The notes under the pieces are model-generated. The model worked only from the letters and a program-made list of their open reading frames with translations, did not search any database and was not told the DNA's origin. The position numbers were made by a program, and so were the translations under genes. From an uncultured Bacilli bacterium (lineage in GTDB: Bacteria; Bacillota_I; Bacilli_A; RF39; UBA660), in assembly GCA_934153655.1 (NCBI GenBank), contig CAKPFH010000002.1, forward strand, positions 1 to 61,972: a DNA stretch of 61,972 nt, in the 5' to 3' direction. Each line of letters starts with the position of its first letter. Position 1 is the stretch's first letter. Of the stretch, positions 26,142-34,764 are shown in pieces.

Positions 26142-28490
26142 ATGATTACTGATGTATGTAAAAGTGATACTTTAAAAGTTATTAAAAGAGATGGAAAGAA
26201 AGTTCCTTTTAATGAAGATAAAATAGGTCTTGCAATTAAAAAGGGCTTTGATAGTTTAGGAGAAAAATATAAACCAGATGATAGTAGTTTAGTTTATAAA
26301 AAAGTAATTGAAGATATTAATGAAAATTATAGTGATAGTAAAACTATTAAAATAGAAGATATTCAAGATTTAATTGAAAATAATTTAAGAGAACTAGGGT
26401 ATGTTGATGTTCTTGAAAGTTTTGCAAGTTATAGAGAAGCTAGAGATAAATCAAGAAGTATGTTTCAAAGTCGTCAACATAAACTTATTAAAGCAATTGA
26501 AGCTTTGTCTTTAAAAGATGCTAGTGAAGAAGATAGTAAAAGAGATAATGCTAATGTTAATGGTGATACAGCTATGGGAACAATGCTTCAATATGGAAGT
26601 ACTATCTCAAAAGAATTTTCTAAGTCATATTTTATTAAACCTGAGTTTTCAGATATGCATGATTCTGGAATGATACATATTCATGATATGGACTTTTTAC
26701 CAATGGGTACAACTACTTGTTGTCAAATAGATTTAGCTAGTTTATTTGAAAAAGGTTTTTCAACAGGACATGGATTCTTAAGAAGTCCTAATAGCATTAT
26801 GAGTTATGCTGCTCTTGCTGCTATTGCTATTCAATCTAATCAAAATGATCAACATGGTGGTCAATCAATTCCAGCCTTTGATTACTATATGGCTCCTGGG
26901 GTTGTTAAATCATTTAGAAAAGAATTTAAATCACTTTTATTTGACTTTTTAGAACTTGAAGGATTTGATAAATTCTTAAATATGAAAGGTATTGAAAAAG
27001 AAATATCTAAAATTAAAGAAGTTAATTTTAATATGAATGCTTTTGAACATTTCTTTAAAGGTTCAGGAGATGTTGAATTATTATTTAGAAAGGCTCACAA
27101 AAAAGCTATTGTTAAAGTTGAAAAACTTACATATCAAGCAATGGAAAGCTTTATTCATAATTTAAATACCATGCATTCAAGAGCAGGGGCACAAGTACCA
27201 TTTTCATCTATTAACTTTGGAACTGATACAAGTTTTGAAGGAAGAATGGTAATGAAAAATTATTTACTTGCAACTGAGGCTGGTCTTGGTCATGGAGAAA
27301 CACCAATTTTCCCAATTTCAATATTTAAAGTAAAAGAAGGTGTTAACTATAATAAAACTGATCCAAACTATGATTTATTTGAACTTGCTTGTAAGGTTTC
27401 AGCTAAAAGATTATTTCCAAATTTCTCATTTATTGATGCTCCATTTAATAAACAATATTATAAAGAAGGTAATATCAACACAGAAATTGCTTATATGGGA
27501 TGTCGTACAAGAGTTATAGGAAATGTTGTTGATCCAGATAGAGAAATTGTAACTGGTCGTGGTAATTTATCATTTACATCAATTAACTTAGTTCGTTTAG
27601 GAATTAAATACGGAATTGTAAATGGGGCTAAAAAAGCCGATATGGAAGGATTTTATAAAGAATTATCTGAAACTATGGATAAAGTTCGTGATCAATTACT
27701 TGATAGATTTGATATTCAGTGCAAAAAACACGTTTATAACTTCCCATTCTTACTTGGACAAGGTATTTGGATAGATTCTAAAAACTTAAAAAATAAAGAT
27801 AATTTAAGAAAAGTTTTGAAACATGGTACTTTAACTGAAGGATTTATTGGTCTTGCAGAATGCTTGAAAGCTTTAACTGGTAAACATCATGGAGAATCTA
27901 AACAATCTCAAGAATTAGGTCTTGAAATTGTTAAATTCATGCGTAATAAGTGTGATGAATACACTAAAGAATATAAACTTAATTTCTCTTTAATTGCAAC
28001 TCCAGCCGAAGGTTTATCAGGCCGTTTTACAGCAATTGATAAATCAATTTATGGTATTATTCCAGGAGTAACTGATAGAGAATACTATACAAATTCTTTC
28101 CATGTACCAGTTTATTATCAAACAACTATTTCCAATAAAATTAAAACTGAAGCACCATATCATGCTTTAACTAATGGAGGACATATTTCATATATTGAAC
28201 TTGATGGTGATTTATGTGAAAATGTTGATGCTTTCATTAAAGTTATTCGTATGATGAAAGAAGCAGGAATAGGTTATGGAGCAGTTAATCATCCAGTAGA
28301 TAGAGATCCAGTTTGTGGTTTCACTGGTGTTATTGGAGATGTTTGCCCAGGATGTGGTAGACGTGAAACAGACGGGGTTAAATTTGAAAGAATTAGAAGA
28401 ATTACCGGTTATTTAGTTGGTACTGTTGATAGATTTAACAATGGTAAAAAAGCTGAAGAACATGACCGTGTAAAACATACTTTTAAATAA
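26142..28490 (+). CDS. nrdD: Anaerobic ribonucleoside-triphosphate reductase
   Basis: A 782-residue glycyl-radical class III reductase that makes dNTPs without oxygen. Residues about 10-105 form an ATP-cone (VIKRDGKKVPFNEDKI). The barrel contains TTCCQIDL and the YMGCRTRV segment with the active-site cysteines. Near the C-terminus a zinc site is built from CGFTG...CPGCG, and the radical glycine is in RRITGYLVGTVDRFN. AGGAGGATTTT precedes ATG 26142. The activase nrdG overlaps its stop by one base (TAATG). This strongly supports an anaerobic lifestyle. Confidence 0.96.
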   Translation: MITDVCKSDTLKVIKRDGKKVPFNEDKIGLAIKKGFDSLGEKYKPDDSSLVYKKVIEDINENYSDSKTIKIEDIQDLIENNLRELGYVDVLESFASYREARDKSRSMFQSRQHKLIKAIEALSLKDASEEDSKRDNANVNGDTAMGTMLQYGSTISKEFSKSYFIKPEFSDMHDSGMIHIHDMDFLPMGTTTCCQIDLASLFEKGFSTGHGFLRSPNSIMSYAALAAIAIQSNQNDQHGGQSIPAFDYYMAPGVVKSFRKEFKSLLFDFLELEGFDKFLNMKGIEKEISKIKEVNFNMNAFEHFFKGSGDVELLFRKAHKKAIVKVEKLTYQAMESFIHNLNTMHSRAGAQVPFSSINFGTDTSFEGRMVMKNYLLATEAGLGHGETPIFPISIFKVKEGVNYNKTDPNYDLFELACKVSAKRLFPNFSFIDAPFNKQYYKEGNINTEIAYMGCRTRVIGNVVDPDREIVTGRGNLSFTSINLVRLGIKYGIVNGAKKADMEGFYKELSETMDKVRDQLLDRFDIQCKKHVYNFPFLLGQGIWIDSKNLKNKDNLRKVLKHGTLTEGFIGLAECLKALTGKHHGESKQSQELGLEIVKFMRNKCDEYTKEYKLNFSLIATPAEGLSGRFTAIDKSIYGIIPGVTDREYYTNSFHVPVYYQTTISNKIKTEAPYHALTNGGHISYIELDGDLCENVDAFIKVIRMMKEAGIGYGAVNHPVDRDPVCGFTGVIGDVCPGCGRRETDGVKFERIRRITGYLVGTVDRFNNGKKAEEHDRVKHTFK

Positions 28491-29011
28491 TGCAAATTCG
28501 TCTTGCCAATCCTTTACAAAAAGATAGTGTAGTTGATGGACCAGGAATTAGAATGGTCGTTTGGACTCAAGGATGTCCCCATCACTGCCTAAATTGTCAT
28601 AACCCCGAAACTCATTCTTTTGATAAAGGATTTATAACTGATACTACTAATATAATCAATGAAATCAAAAATTCGGAACTTCAAGATGGCTTGACTTTTT
28701 CTGGAGGAGATCCCATGATGCAACCACTTCCTTGTTTAGAAATTGCTAAATCTGCTAAAGAAATGGGACTTAATGTTTGGTGTTATACCGGTTTTCTCTT
28801 TGAAAAATTATTAGAAATACCAGATTGTGTTGAATTTTTAAAATATGTTGATGTCTTAGTTGATGGACCATTTATTGATTCTTTAAAAAGTTATAGCGCT
28901 AAATATCGAGGTTCTAAAAATCAAAGAATAATAAATGTTAAACCATCTTTAAAAAAACAAAAAGCTGTTCTTGTAAAAGAATATATAATAAGAGATAAGT
29001 TAGTTAATTAA
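28490..29011 (+). CDS. nrdG: Anaerobic ribonucleotide reductase activating enzyme (radical SAM)
   Basis: A radical SAM enzyme that puts the glycyl radical on NrdD. The cluster-binding cysteines Cys29, Cys33 and Cys36 are in GCPHHCLNCHNPETH; the LTFSGGDPMMQP motif binds S-adenosylmethionine. Length (173) is normal. Translation is coupled to nrdD through the TAATG overlap, with no separate promoter. A bidirectional terminator covers its end. Confidence 0.95.
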   Translation: MQIRLANPLQKDSVVDGPGIRMVVWTQGCPHHCLNCHNPETHSFDKGFITDTTNIINEIKNSELQDGLTFSGGDPMMQPLPCLEIAKSAKEMGLNVWCYTGFLFEKLLEIPDCVEFLKYVDVLVDGPFIDSLKSYSAKYRGSKNQRIINVKPSLKKQKAVLVKEYIIRDKLVN

Positions 29012-29034
29012 TTCTAACTTATCTCCTTTTTTTA
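28992..29034 (+). terminator. Bidirectional terminator between nrdG and the DUF192 gene
   Basis: GAGATAAGTTAG (28992-29003) and CTAACTTATCTC (29014-29025) are perfect 12-base complements, followed by T residues on the plus strand. Both converging genes end inside it. Confidence 0.85.
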
Positions 29035-29314
29035 AATCTTTTAAAAAATTATTAGGTAGTTCATAGATATAATAAGCATTTTTATTAAAAACTATTTTAT
29101 TTTTTTCTAAATTCTTTTTAAAATCTATTGTAATATTATCTTTATTTGTTATAATAACATCTATATTTTCTTTCATAAGAAAAGTATGAATACTTTTAGT
29201 TTTAAAAACTAAAGCTTTGTTAATATTTCTTTGAAACATAAAACCAATTAATCTTTTAATTGGAGTATTAGCTTTTTCTAAATAAATTATTTGATTGTTA
29301 ACTTTTAGTTTCAT
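29000..29314 (-). CDS. DUF192-family protein
   Basis: A 104-residue protein with the DUF192 pattern: an ANTPIKRLIGFMFQ segment (usually A-x-T-x-x-x-R-x-x-GLM), a SIHTFLMKENIDVIITN block corresponding to the family's S-I-H-M/T-F-x-M/F-D-V-x-F, and a C-terminal ELPNNFLKD...GDKLEL. No signal peptide is present in this form. The family's function is poorly known. ATG 29314 follows AAGGTGATAAA; longer frames to the right have no ribosome site. It faces nrdG and shares its terminator. Confidence 0.75.
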   Translation of the reverse strand: MKLKVNNQIIYLEKANTPIKRLIGFMFQRNINKALVFKTKSIHTFLMKENIDVIITNKDNITIDFKKNLEKNKIVFNKNAYYIYELPNNFLKDLKKGDKLELIN

Positions 29315-29342
29315 TTTATCACCTTGACTTTTCCCTAATTTT

Positions 29343-29370
29343 AATATAACATAATATATGAATATGTCAA
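29343..29370 (-). promoter_or_regulatory. Promoter of the DUF192 gene
   Basis: On the minus strand TTGACA (29370-29365), 16-base spacer, TATATT (29348-29343). The -35 box borders the ribosome site of the divergent RelA/SpoT-fold gene. Confidence 0.55.
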
Positions 29371-29382
29371 GGTGGTGATTAA

Positions 29383-30132
29383 ATGGGGCAAGAAAGAATG
29401 ACTGTTGATGAATGGAATGAAATTCGTGTTTTAGTTGATGAATATGTTCAAAAACTAGATGATGAAAAAAGAATGGTAAGACCAGAAAGTAGTAAAACCG
29501 AAGACGAGAAATTAATTGAAGAATTAGCAAGAAGAGTTTATGAAAGATCAGTTATGATTGAACCAGCTATAACTAATGATATTCGAGAATTAACAAGAAG
29601 CACCAATGGAAGTTTGTTAGGTAGATATGATTATCAAGAAGGAGTAATTATCCCATCTCATGTTTTAAAAGAAAAAGCAAGTATTAAAAGAAAAATTGTA
29701 GGTGATAGTGCTGCTTATCATGGTAGTTTTGAAGAAGCTGCTAATCATCTTCGCGATAGTGTAAGATATACAATTATTTTTGATGATGATAGTTATATTC
29801 AAGGCGTAGATAGTTTTTTGCATCAATTAGAAGACTTAGGTTACTATGATATAGAAGTTAAAAATAACTGGGGATCTGAAACTTGTCAAGGAATAAATGC
29901 TAAGTTAAAAACAAGTGATGGTATCTATTTTGAAATACAATTTCATACTCCATACGGTCATCACATAAAAGAAGAGTGTACAAGAACTTTATATCGAGTT
30001 ATCCGTGATGATGATGCACCAGGTAAATTAAAGTTTAAAGCTAACAAATTAAGAAAAATATTACAGGCAAGTGTAAAAATGCCAGTTAATGCCAAAGATT
30101 ATCAATTTCAATCAGGAATGAAGAGGAGGTAA
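29383..30132 (+). CDS. RelA/SpoT-fold nucleotidyltransferase-like protein
   Basis: A 249-residue soluble protein. Residues about 85-215 follow the compact RelA/SpoT nucleotidyltransferase pattern found in small alarmone synthetases, toxSAS toxins and phage head-linked toxins: Asp125 in LRDSVRYTIIFD (metal ligand position), a CQGINAKLKTSDG turn and Glu184 in FEIQFHTPYG (catalytic glutamate position), then a basic helix TRTLYRVIRD. There is no HD hydrolase, TGS or ACT domain. The N-terminal 85 residues are helical and charged. Whether it makes (p)ppGpp, pyrophosphorylates tRNA or does something else is unknown. Ribosome site AAGGTGGTGATT supports ATG 29383. The next gene starts 1 base after its stop. 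Confidence 0.6.
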   Translation: MGQERMTVDEWNEIRVLVDEYVQKLDDEKRMVRPESSKTEDEKLIEELARRVYERSVMIEPAITNDIRELTRSTNGSLLGRYDYQEGVIIPSHVLKEKASIKRKIVGDSAAYHGSFEEAANHLRDSVRYTIIFDDDSYIQGVDSFLHQLEDLGYYDIEVKNNWGSETCQGINAKLKTSDGIYFEIQFHTPYGHHIKEECTRTLYRVIRDDDAPGKLKFKANKLRKILQASVKMPVNAKDYQFQSGMKRR

Positions 30133-30133
30133 T

Positions 30134-30574
30134 ATGCAATATTTTATTTATACAAATGGTTCATCTGTTGAACAAATTATTATTAGACTTAATGATTCTA
30201 AAAATGCTGAATATTTTGATTATGATGGTTCATGGAAAAAATGTGATTTATCAAAATTAAAATTATGTGGAGAAGTTCAAGAAATTACAGAATCTCAATT
30301 TAGAAAAATTCAAGATAATAATTATAAATATTATTTTTGCAAGAAAAGAGAACCTAAATTATTAGTTCGTATTTTCAATGAAATTTATTTAGAAATCTAT
30401 GATGAAAATTCTAATACTTGGAAAAAAGCTCCTAATAGTACATGGTTATCTAATATATTATATGATGGTGATTCTGATTTTGAAGAAATAAATGCTAAAG
30501 ATGCTTTTATTTATAAAAATAGTATCATTGAAAAAAATATAAATAATGAAAATAATAAAAAGATGACAAGATAA
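30134..30574 (+). CDS. Small partner protein of the RelA/SpoT-fold gene, unknown
   Basis: A 146-residue soluble protein, predicted mixed alpha/beta, with no family I recognise. Its start is one base beyond the previous stop and its ribosome site GAGGAGG lies inside that gene's end, so the two are tightly coupled. A terminator directly follows, making a two-gene unit. By analogy with toxSAS toxin-antitoxin pairs it could be an antitoxin, but nothing in its sequence proves this. Confidence 0.5.
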   Translation: MQYFIYTNGSSVEQIIIRLNDSKNAEYFDYDGSWKKCDLSKLKLCGEVQEITESQFRKIQDNNYKYYFCKKREPKLLVRIFNEIYLEIYDENSNTWKKAPNSTWLSNILYDGDSDFEEINAKDAFIYKNSIIEKNINNENNKKMTR

Positions 30575-30589
30575 TTCTTGTTATTTTTT
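30566..30589 (+). terminator. Terminator closing the two-gene unit
   Basis: ACAAGA/TCTTGT stem with a TAAT loop, followed by TATTTTTT. Confidence 0.65.
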
Positions 30590-30606
30590 CTTTATGATAG
30601 TATAAT
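30578..30606 (+). promoter_or_regulatory. ftsK promoter
   Basis: TTGTTA (30578-30583), 17-base spacer, TATAAT (30601-30606). Confidence 0.65.
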
Positions 30607-30627
30607 TATGATAGAAAGTAGGTAATT

Positions 30628-32883
30628 ATGGCTAAGAGAAAGAAAAGAAAAGAAACAAAAAAATTTGGTTATCAAGCAGAATTATATGGACTTTTATATA
30701 TATTAATTGGCATACTTGGAATATGTGGATATGGTCCTTGTGGGGAACTTATCTGTGCTTTTTCAGCTTTTTTGTTTGGATGTTTATATTTAGTATTTTT
30801 AGTTGGGTTAATTATAATAGGTTTATATATTTTATTAAAGAAAGAATATCCAGATTTTTTAAATACCAAATTAATAGGCTTTTATATTTTATTGATTGGA
30901 CTATTGATGATGTTACATGTTTCTTATATTAATATTGAATTTACTACCTTCTTAGATACTTTAACTAAAACATTTACAAACTTAATGAAAGTATTTGATA
31001 TTGTAGATGGTGCTAATCGTACCTTAACATTTACAAATATAGGTGGAGGTATGATCGGTGGTTTCTTTGTTAGTTTATTTGCAACTCTTTTTGCAACTAA
31101 TGGCGTTAAAATAATTTATATTTGCTTAATAGCCTTTGGTATTTTAATAATAACTGGTTTAAGTATAGCTGATACTGTATCTAAGATAGTAAGTAGTAGT
31201 AAAAAGATGTTACCTCATAAAACAAAGGTTGAAAGTCCTTTAGTAAATGCTAGTCATGATGTTAAAATAAATGATAATGTAAACGAAGATGATGGTAAAG
31301 TAGTAATTTCCAATATCAATGAGCTAAAAAAAGCTAAAATAGTTGATACAAATGCTGAAACTAATCAAGAGGTTGATACAAAAGAACCAGTAAAAGAAGT
31401 TGTTCAAACCAATGAAAATTATAAATTGCCACCTCTTAGTTTATTAGATGAACCTAAAAAAACTAAAAATAATAATCAAGCTAATATAGAATCTAATATT
31501 AAAAAACTAGAAGAAGTATTATATGAATTTGGTATAGTTGGTCATGTTGTTGAAGTAACCGTAGGACCTGCAATTACCCAGTATGAACTTGAATTAAAAC
31601 CAGGTACAAAGTTATCTAAATTAACCGGAATTAATAAAGAAATAAGTTTAGCTCTTGCTAAAAAAGATGTTCGTATTCAAGCTCCTATTCCGGGAAAAAG
31701 TACAGTAGGAATTGAAATTTCTAATGAAAATCCAACAACCGTTTATGTAAAAGAAATCATGGAAAAATTAGTTTCTGAGAAATCTGATAATAAATTATTA
31801 GTAGCCCTTGGAAAAGATATTTTAAGTAAACCAAAGTACTGTGAAATAAATAAAACACCCCATCTTTTAGTAGCAGGAGCAACTGGATCTGGTAAATCAG
31901 TTTGTATTAACTGTATCCTTGCTAGTATTTTAATGCGAGCTAAACCAGATGAAGTAAAACTTTTATTGGTTGATCCGAAAAAAGTTGAATTATCAATTTT
32001 CAATGGTGTACCTCATTTATTAGCACCAGTTGTAACCGATCCTAAAAAAGCTAGTGTTGCCTTAGCTAAAATTGTTAAAGAAATGGAAGATAGATACGAT
32101 TTATTTGAAGAAAAAAAAGTAAAAAATATTGGTTCTTACAATGAAATGATTGAAAAGAAAAATAAAACTTTACCAGAAGATAGTAAACTTAAAAAAATGC
32201 CATACATTGTTGTTATTGTTGATGAACTTGCTGATTTAATGCTTGTTGCTTCTAAAGAAGTTGAAGATTCAATCATGCGAATTACCCAAATGGCTCGTGC
32301 TGCCGGAATTCATTTAATTATAGCAACCCAAAGACCATCAACTGATGTTATCACAGGTGTTATTAAAGCCAATATTCCATCTCGTATATCATTTGCTGTT
32401 TCATCAGGAATCGATTCAAGAACCATCCTTGATATGACCGGAGCTGAAAAATTACTTGGTCGAGGTGATATGTTATTTTTACCTATGGGAGAATCTACTC
32501 CAACAAGAATTCAAGGTGCTTGGATAACCGAAGAAGAAGTTGATAGAATTGTTAAGTATACAATTAGCCAACAAACAGCTATGTATGATGAAAAAATGAT
32601 GAACTTAAATTCTCCAGTTGAATCTACCGGTAAAATCGATGCTAACACCGAGGTTAAAGAAGAATACGACGATCCTTTATATGATGAAATCGTTGAATTT
32701 GTAATTACTAGTGGTAAAGCCAGTGCTTCCCTTTTACAAAGAAGATTTAAACTAGGTTATAACAGAGCTGCAAGAATAGTTGATTTACTAGAAGAAAGAG
32801 GAATAATTGGACCTCAAAACGGTTCAAAACCACGGGAAGTATTAGTAAAATTACAAGACAATGATGTTGAAACAATAGATTGA
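30628..32883 (+). CDS. ftsK: FtsK/SpoIIIE DNA translocase
   Basis: Four N-terminal transmembrane helices (about 12-185) anchor it at the septum; a variable acidic linker (about 195-285) leads to the motor. Walker A is GATGSGKS with Lys423; Walker B is VVIVDELADLM. The C-terminal gamma winged-helix (about 680-745; LLQRRFKLGYNRAARIVDLLEE) reads KOPS/SRS-type orienting sequences. It pumps chromosome ends out of the closing septum. At 751 residues it has the SpoIIIE/SftA-like short layout. The stop codon is TGA, which argues against an alternative code. Confidence 0.95.
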   Translation: MAKRKKRKETKKFGYQAELYGLLYILIGILGICGYGPCGELICAFSAFLFGCLYLVFLVGLIIIGLYILLKKEYPDFLNTKLIGFYILLIGLLMMLHVSYINIEFTTFLDTLTKTFTNLMKVFDIVDGANRTLTFTNIGGGMIGGFFVSLFATLFATNGVKIIYICLIAFGILIITGLSIADTVSKIVSSSKKMLPHKTKVESPLVNASHDVKINDNVNEDDGKVVISNINELKKAKIVDTNAETNQEVDTKEPVKEVVQTNENYKLPPLSLLDEPKKTKNNNQANIESNIKKLEEVLYEFGIVGHVVEVTVGPAITQYELELKPGTKLSKLTGINKEISLALAKKDVRIQAPIPGKSTVGIEISNENPTTVYVKEIMEKLVSEKSDNKLLVALGKDILSKPKYCEINKTPHLLVAGATGSGKSVCINCILASILMRAKPDEVKLLLVDPKKVELSIFNGVPHLLAPVVTDPKKASVALAKIVKEMEDRYDLFEEKKVKNIGSYNEMIEKKNKTLPEDSKLKKMPYIVVIVDELADLMLVASKEVEDSIMRITQMARAAGIHLIIATQRPSTDVITGVIKANIPSRISFAVSSGIDSRTILDMTGAEKLLGRGDMLFLPMGESTPTRIQGAWITEEEVDRIVKYTISQQTAMYDEKMMNLNSPVESTGKIDANTEVKEEYDDPLYDEIVEFVITSGKASASLLQRRFKLGYNRAARIVDLLEERGIIGPQNGSKPREVLVKLQDNDVETID

Positions 32884-32908
32884 TAAAATAAAAAAAATAT
32901 GATATATT
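32880..32908 (+). promoter_or_regulatory. Promoter ahead of the dnaB gene pair
   Basis: TTGATA (32880-32885), 17-base spacer, TATATT (32903-32908). Confidence 0.5.
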
Positions 32909-32927
32909 AATTAATATAGGAGGGTGT

Positions 32928-33452
32928 ATGACAATAGGATATTTATTAAGTGTTTTAGATTTATATTTACTAAAAGAAAAAAATAATACTTTATTAATTC
33001 AAGTAGATAATAAAGAAAACTTAGTTAAATTTAATTTTACTTATTCATTTGATTCTATTAATCAAACATTTGTTAAAATAGATAAAGATTTATTCTTTAA
33101 TAATTTAGATGAAATAGTTAAAAAAATAATTGGTAATTTAGAATTAGTTAAAGAAGATTTAGAGACTAAAAATAACAAAAATATTTATACTTTAAATTAT
33201 TCTAGTAAAAGAATAGTAACATTTGTTGGTTTTAACAAAGATGAAATGGTAAAAATAAGAGATAAATTTAATTTAAAAGAATCTTTTAGTTTTGATATTT
33301 TAAAAGATACTTATGATAATAAATTATTAGTTAATTCTAATTTAAAATTACAACTTGGTTTTTCAAGTTATATGTCTTTGTTTTTATCCTCTATATTTTT
33401 ACTTGATGTATTAATGATTTCACTTTGGGTATTTAAAGCATTTTTAGCTTGA
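32928..33452 (+). CDS. Unknown protein with C-terminal membrane helix
   Basis: A 174-residue protein starting behind ATAGGAGGGT. The first 140 residues are soluble and Lys/Asn-rich with alternating beta strands and helices; the end (about 148-172) is one transmembrane helix. No family recognised. It ends 19 bases before dnaB and shares its promoter, and the Bacillus DnaB is itself membrane-associated, so a link to membrane attachment of the initiation complex is possible (inference only). Confidence 0.55.
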   Translation: MTIGYLLSVLDLYLLKEKNNTLLIQVDNKENLVKFNFTYSFDSINQTFVKIDKDLFFNNLDEIVKKIIGNLELVKEDLETKNNKNIYTLNYSSKRIVTFVGFNKDEMVKIRDKFNLKESFSFDILKDTYDNKLLVNSNLKLQLGFSSYMSLFLSSIFLLDVLMISLWVFKAFLA

Positions 33453-33471
33453 TATGTGTTTAGGGGGACTT

Positions 33472-34761
33472 ATGGAAAAATATGATTTAGCACCAGCTGA
33501 TAAATATCTTGTTTACAGTAAGGGCATAATAAATGAAGATAAACAAAAAGTATTAACAAATTTATATCAACCAATAATTGGATCAACAGCTATTTCTTTA
33601 TATTTAACTTTATTAGATGATTTAAATAAAAAAGATTTAAGTAATAACTTTAATCATCATCATTTAATGACCCTAATGCAATTAAAACTTGAAATAATAA
33701 AAGAAGCTAGATATCGTCTAGAAGCAATTGGTCTTTTAAAAACTTATTTAAAAAAAGGAGAAATAGATGAATATTTATATGTTTTATATGCACCTATTTC
33801 CGCTTATGATTTTTTTAATCATCCTATTTTAAATATAGTTTTATATAATAATATTGGTACAACTGAGTATCAAAGATTACAAGAATACTATAAAACAACT
33901 AAAATAAATACAAAAGAATATGAAGATATAACTTCTAGTTTTGAAACAGTTTTTACCTCTTCCGTTAATCAAAATTTATTATTTGATAATAGTAATATTA
34001 TTAATAATCAAAAACGAAGTATTGTTGTTAAAAGTGATATAGATATAGATTTATTAATTTCTAGTATTCCAAAGAGATTAGTAAATAATAAATGTTTTAC
34101 AGATGATATAAAAGAATTAATAATAAACTTAGCTTATATTTATAAAATAGATAATTTAAATATGCAAGGTTTAGTTAGAAATAGTTTAAATGAAAGAGGT
34201 TTAATTGATAAAACGGAATTAAAAAATAATTGTCGCAATTATTATCAATTTGAAAATAATGGTAGACTTCCAACTTTAATTTATAATAAACAACCTGAAT
34301 ATTTAAAAACTCCTTTAGGAGATGATTCTAAATTAGCGCATTTAATTTATACATTTGAAAATACTAGTCCATATGATTTTTTAAAGAAAAGTTATGGTAA
34401 TATAGAACCAACTAATAGAGATAAAAAATTAATAGAAAATTTAATGTTAGAACAAAAATTAAATCCAGGAGTTGTAAATGTCTTAATTGATTATGTTTTA
34501 AAAGTAAATAATAAAAAATTAAATAAAGATTATGTAGAAACCATAGTAGGACAATGGAAAAGATTAAAGGTAGAAACAGTTGTAGATGCTATGGAAATAT
34601 GTAAAAAAGAACATAAAAAGATTAAGAAAATCATGGTAAAAAATGATATTAAAATAAATAATAATATGGAAGAAAATGTTCCTACTTGGTTTAATAAAAA
34701 TCAAGTAAAAGAAGAAACAGGGTTAGATGAGTTGAATGATGTATTAAAGGAGTTTGATTAA
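33472..34761 (+). CDS. dnaB: Replication initiation/helicase-loading protein DnaB (Firmicutes type)
   Basis: A 429-residue protein. The N-terminal part carries the LTNLYQPIIGSTAISLYLTLL winged-helix signature of Bacillus DnaB; the C-terminal part (about 315-400) is a DnaD-like domain with LNPGVVNVLIDYVLKVNNKKLNKDYVETI. It loads the replicative helicase with DnaD and DnaI. ATG 33472 is preferred over ATG 33454 because TAGGGGG lies 5 bases upstream of it. In Bacillus, dnaI follows directly; here it does not, and two pilin-like genes follow instead. Confidence 0.85.
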   Translation: MEKYDLAPADKYLVYSKGIINEDKQKVLTNLYQPIIGSTAISLYLTLLDDLNKKDLSNNFNHHHLMTLMQLKLEIIKEARYRLEAIGLLKTYLKKGEIDEYLYVLYAPISAYDFFNHPILNIVLYNNIGTTEYQRLQEYYKTTKINTKEYEDITSSFETVFTSSVNQNLLFDNSNIINNQKRSIVVKSDIDIDLLISSIPKRLVNNKCFTDDIKELIINLAYIYKIDNLNMQGLVRNSLNERGLIDKTELKNNCRNYYQFENNGRLPTLIYNKQPEYLKTPLGDDSKLAHLIYTFENTSPYDFLKKSYGNIEPTNRDKKLIENLMLEQKLNPGVVNVLIDYVLKVNNKKLNKDYVETIVGQWKRLKVETVVDAMEICKKEHKKIKKIMVKNDIKINNNMEENVPTWFNKNQVKEETGLDELNDVLKEFD

Positions 34762-34764
34762 TTA

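Noticed and set aside
32881..32883. Mycoplasma-type code with TGA as tryptophan
   Set aside because: TGA ends ftsK and several other genes exactly where the family ends, and the tRNA-Trp has anticodon CCA.
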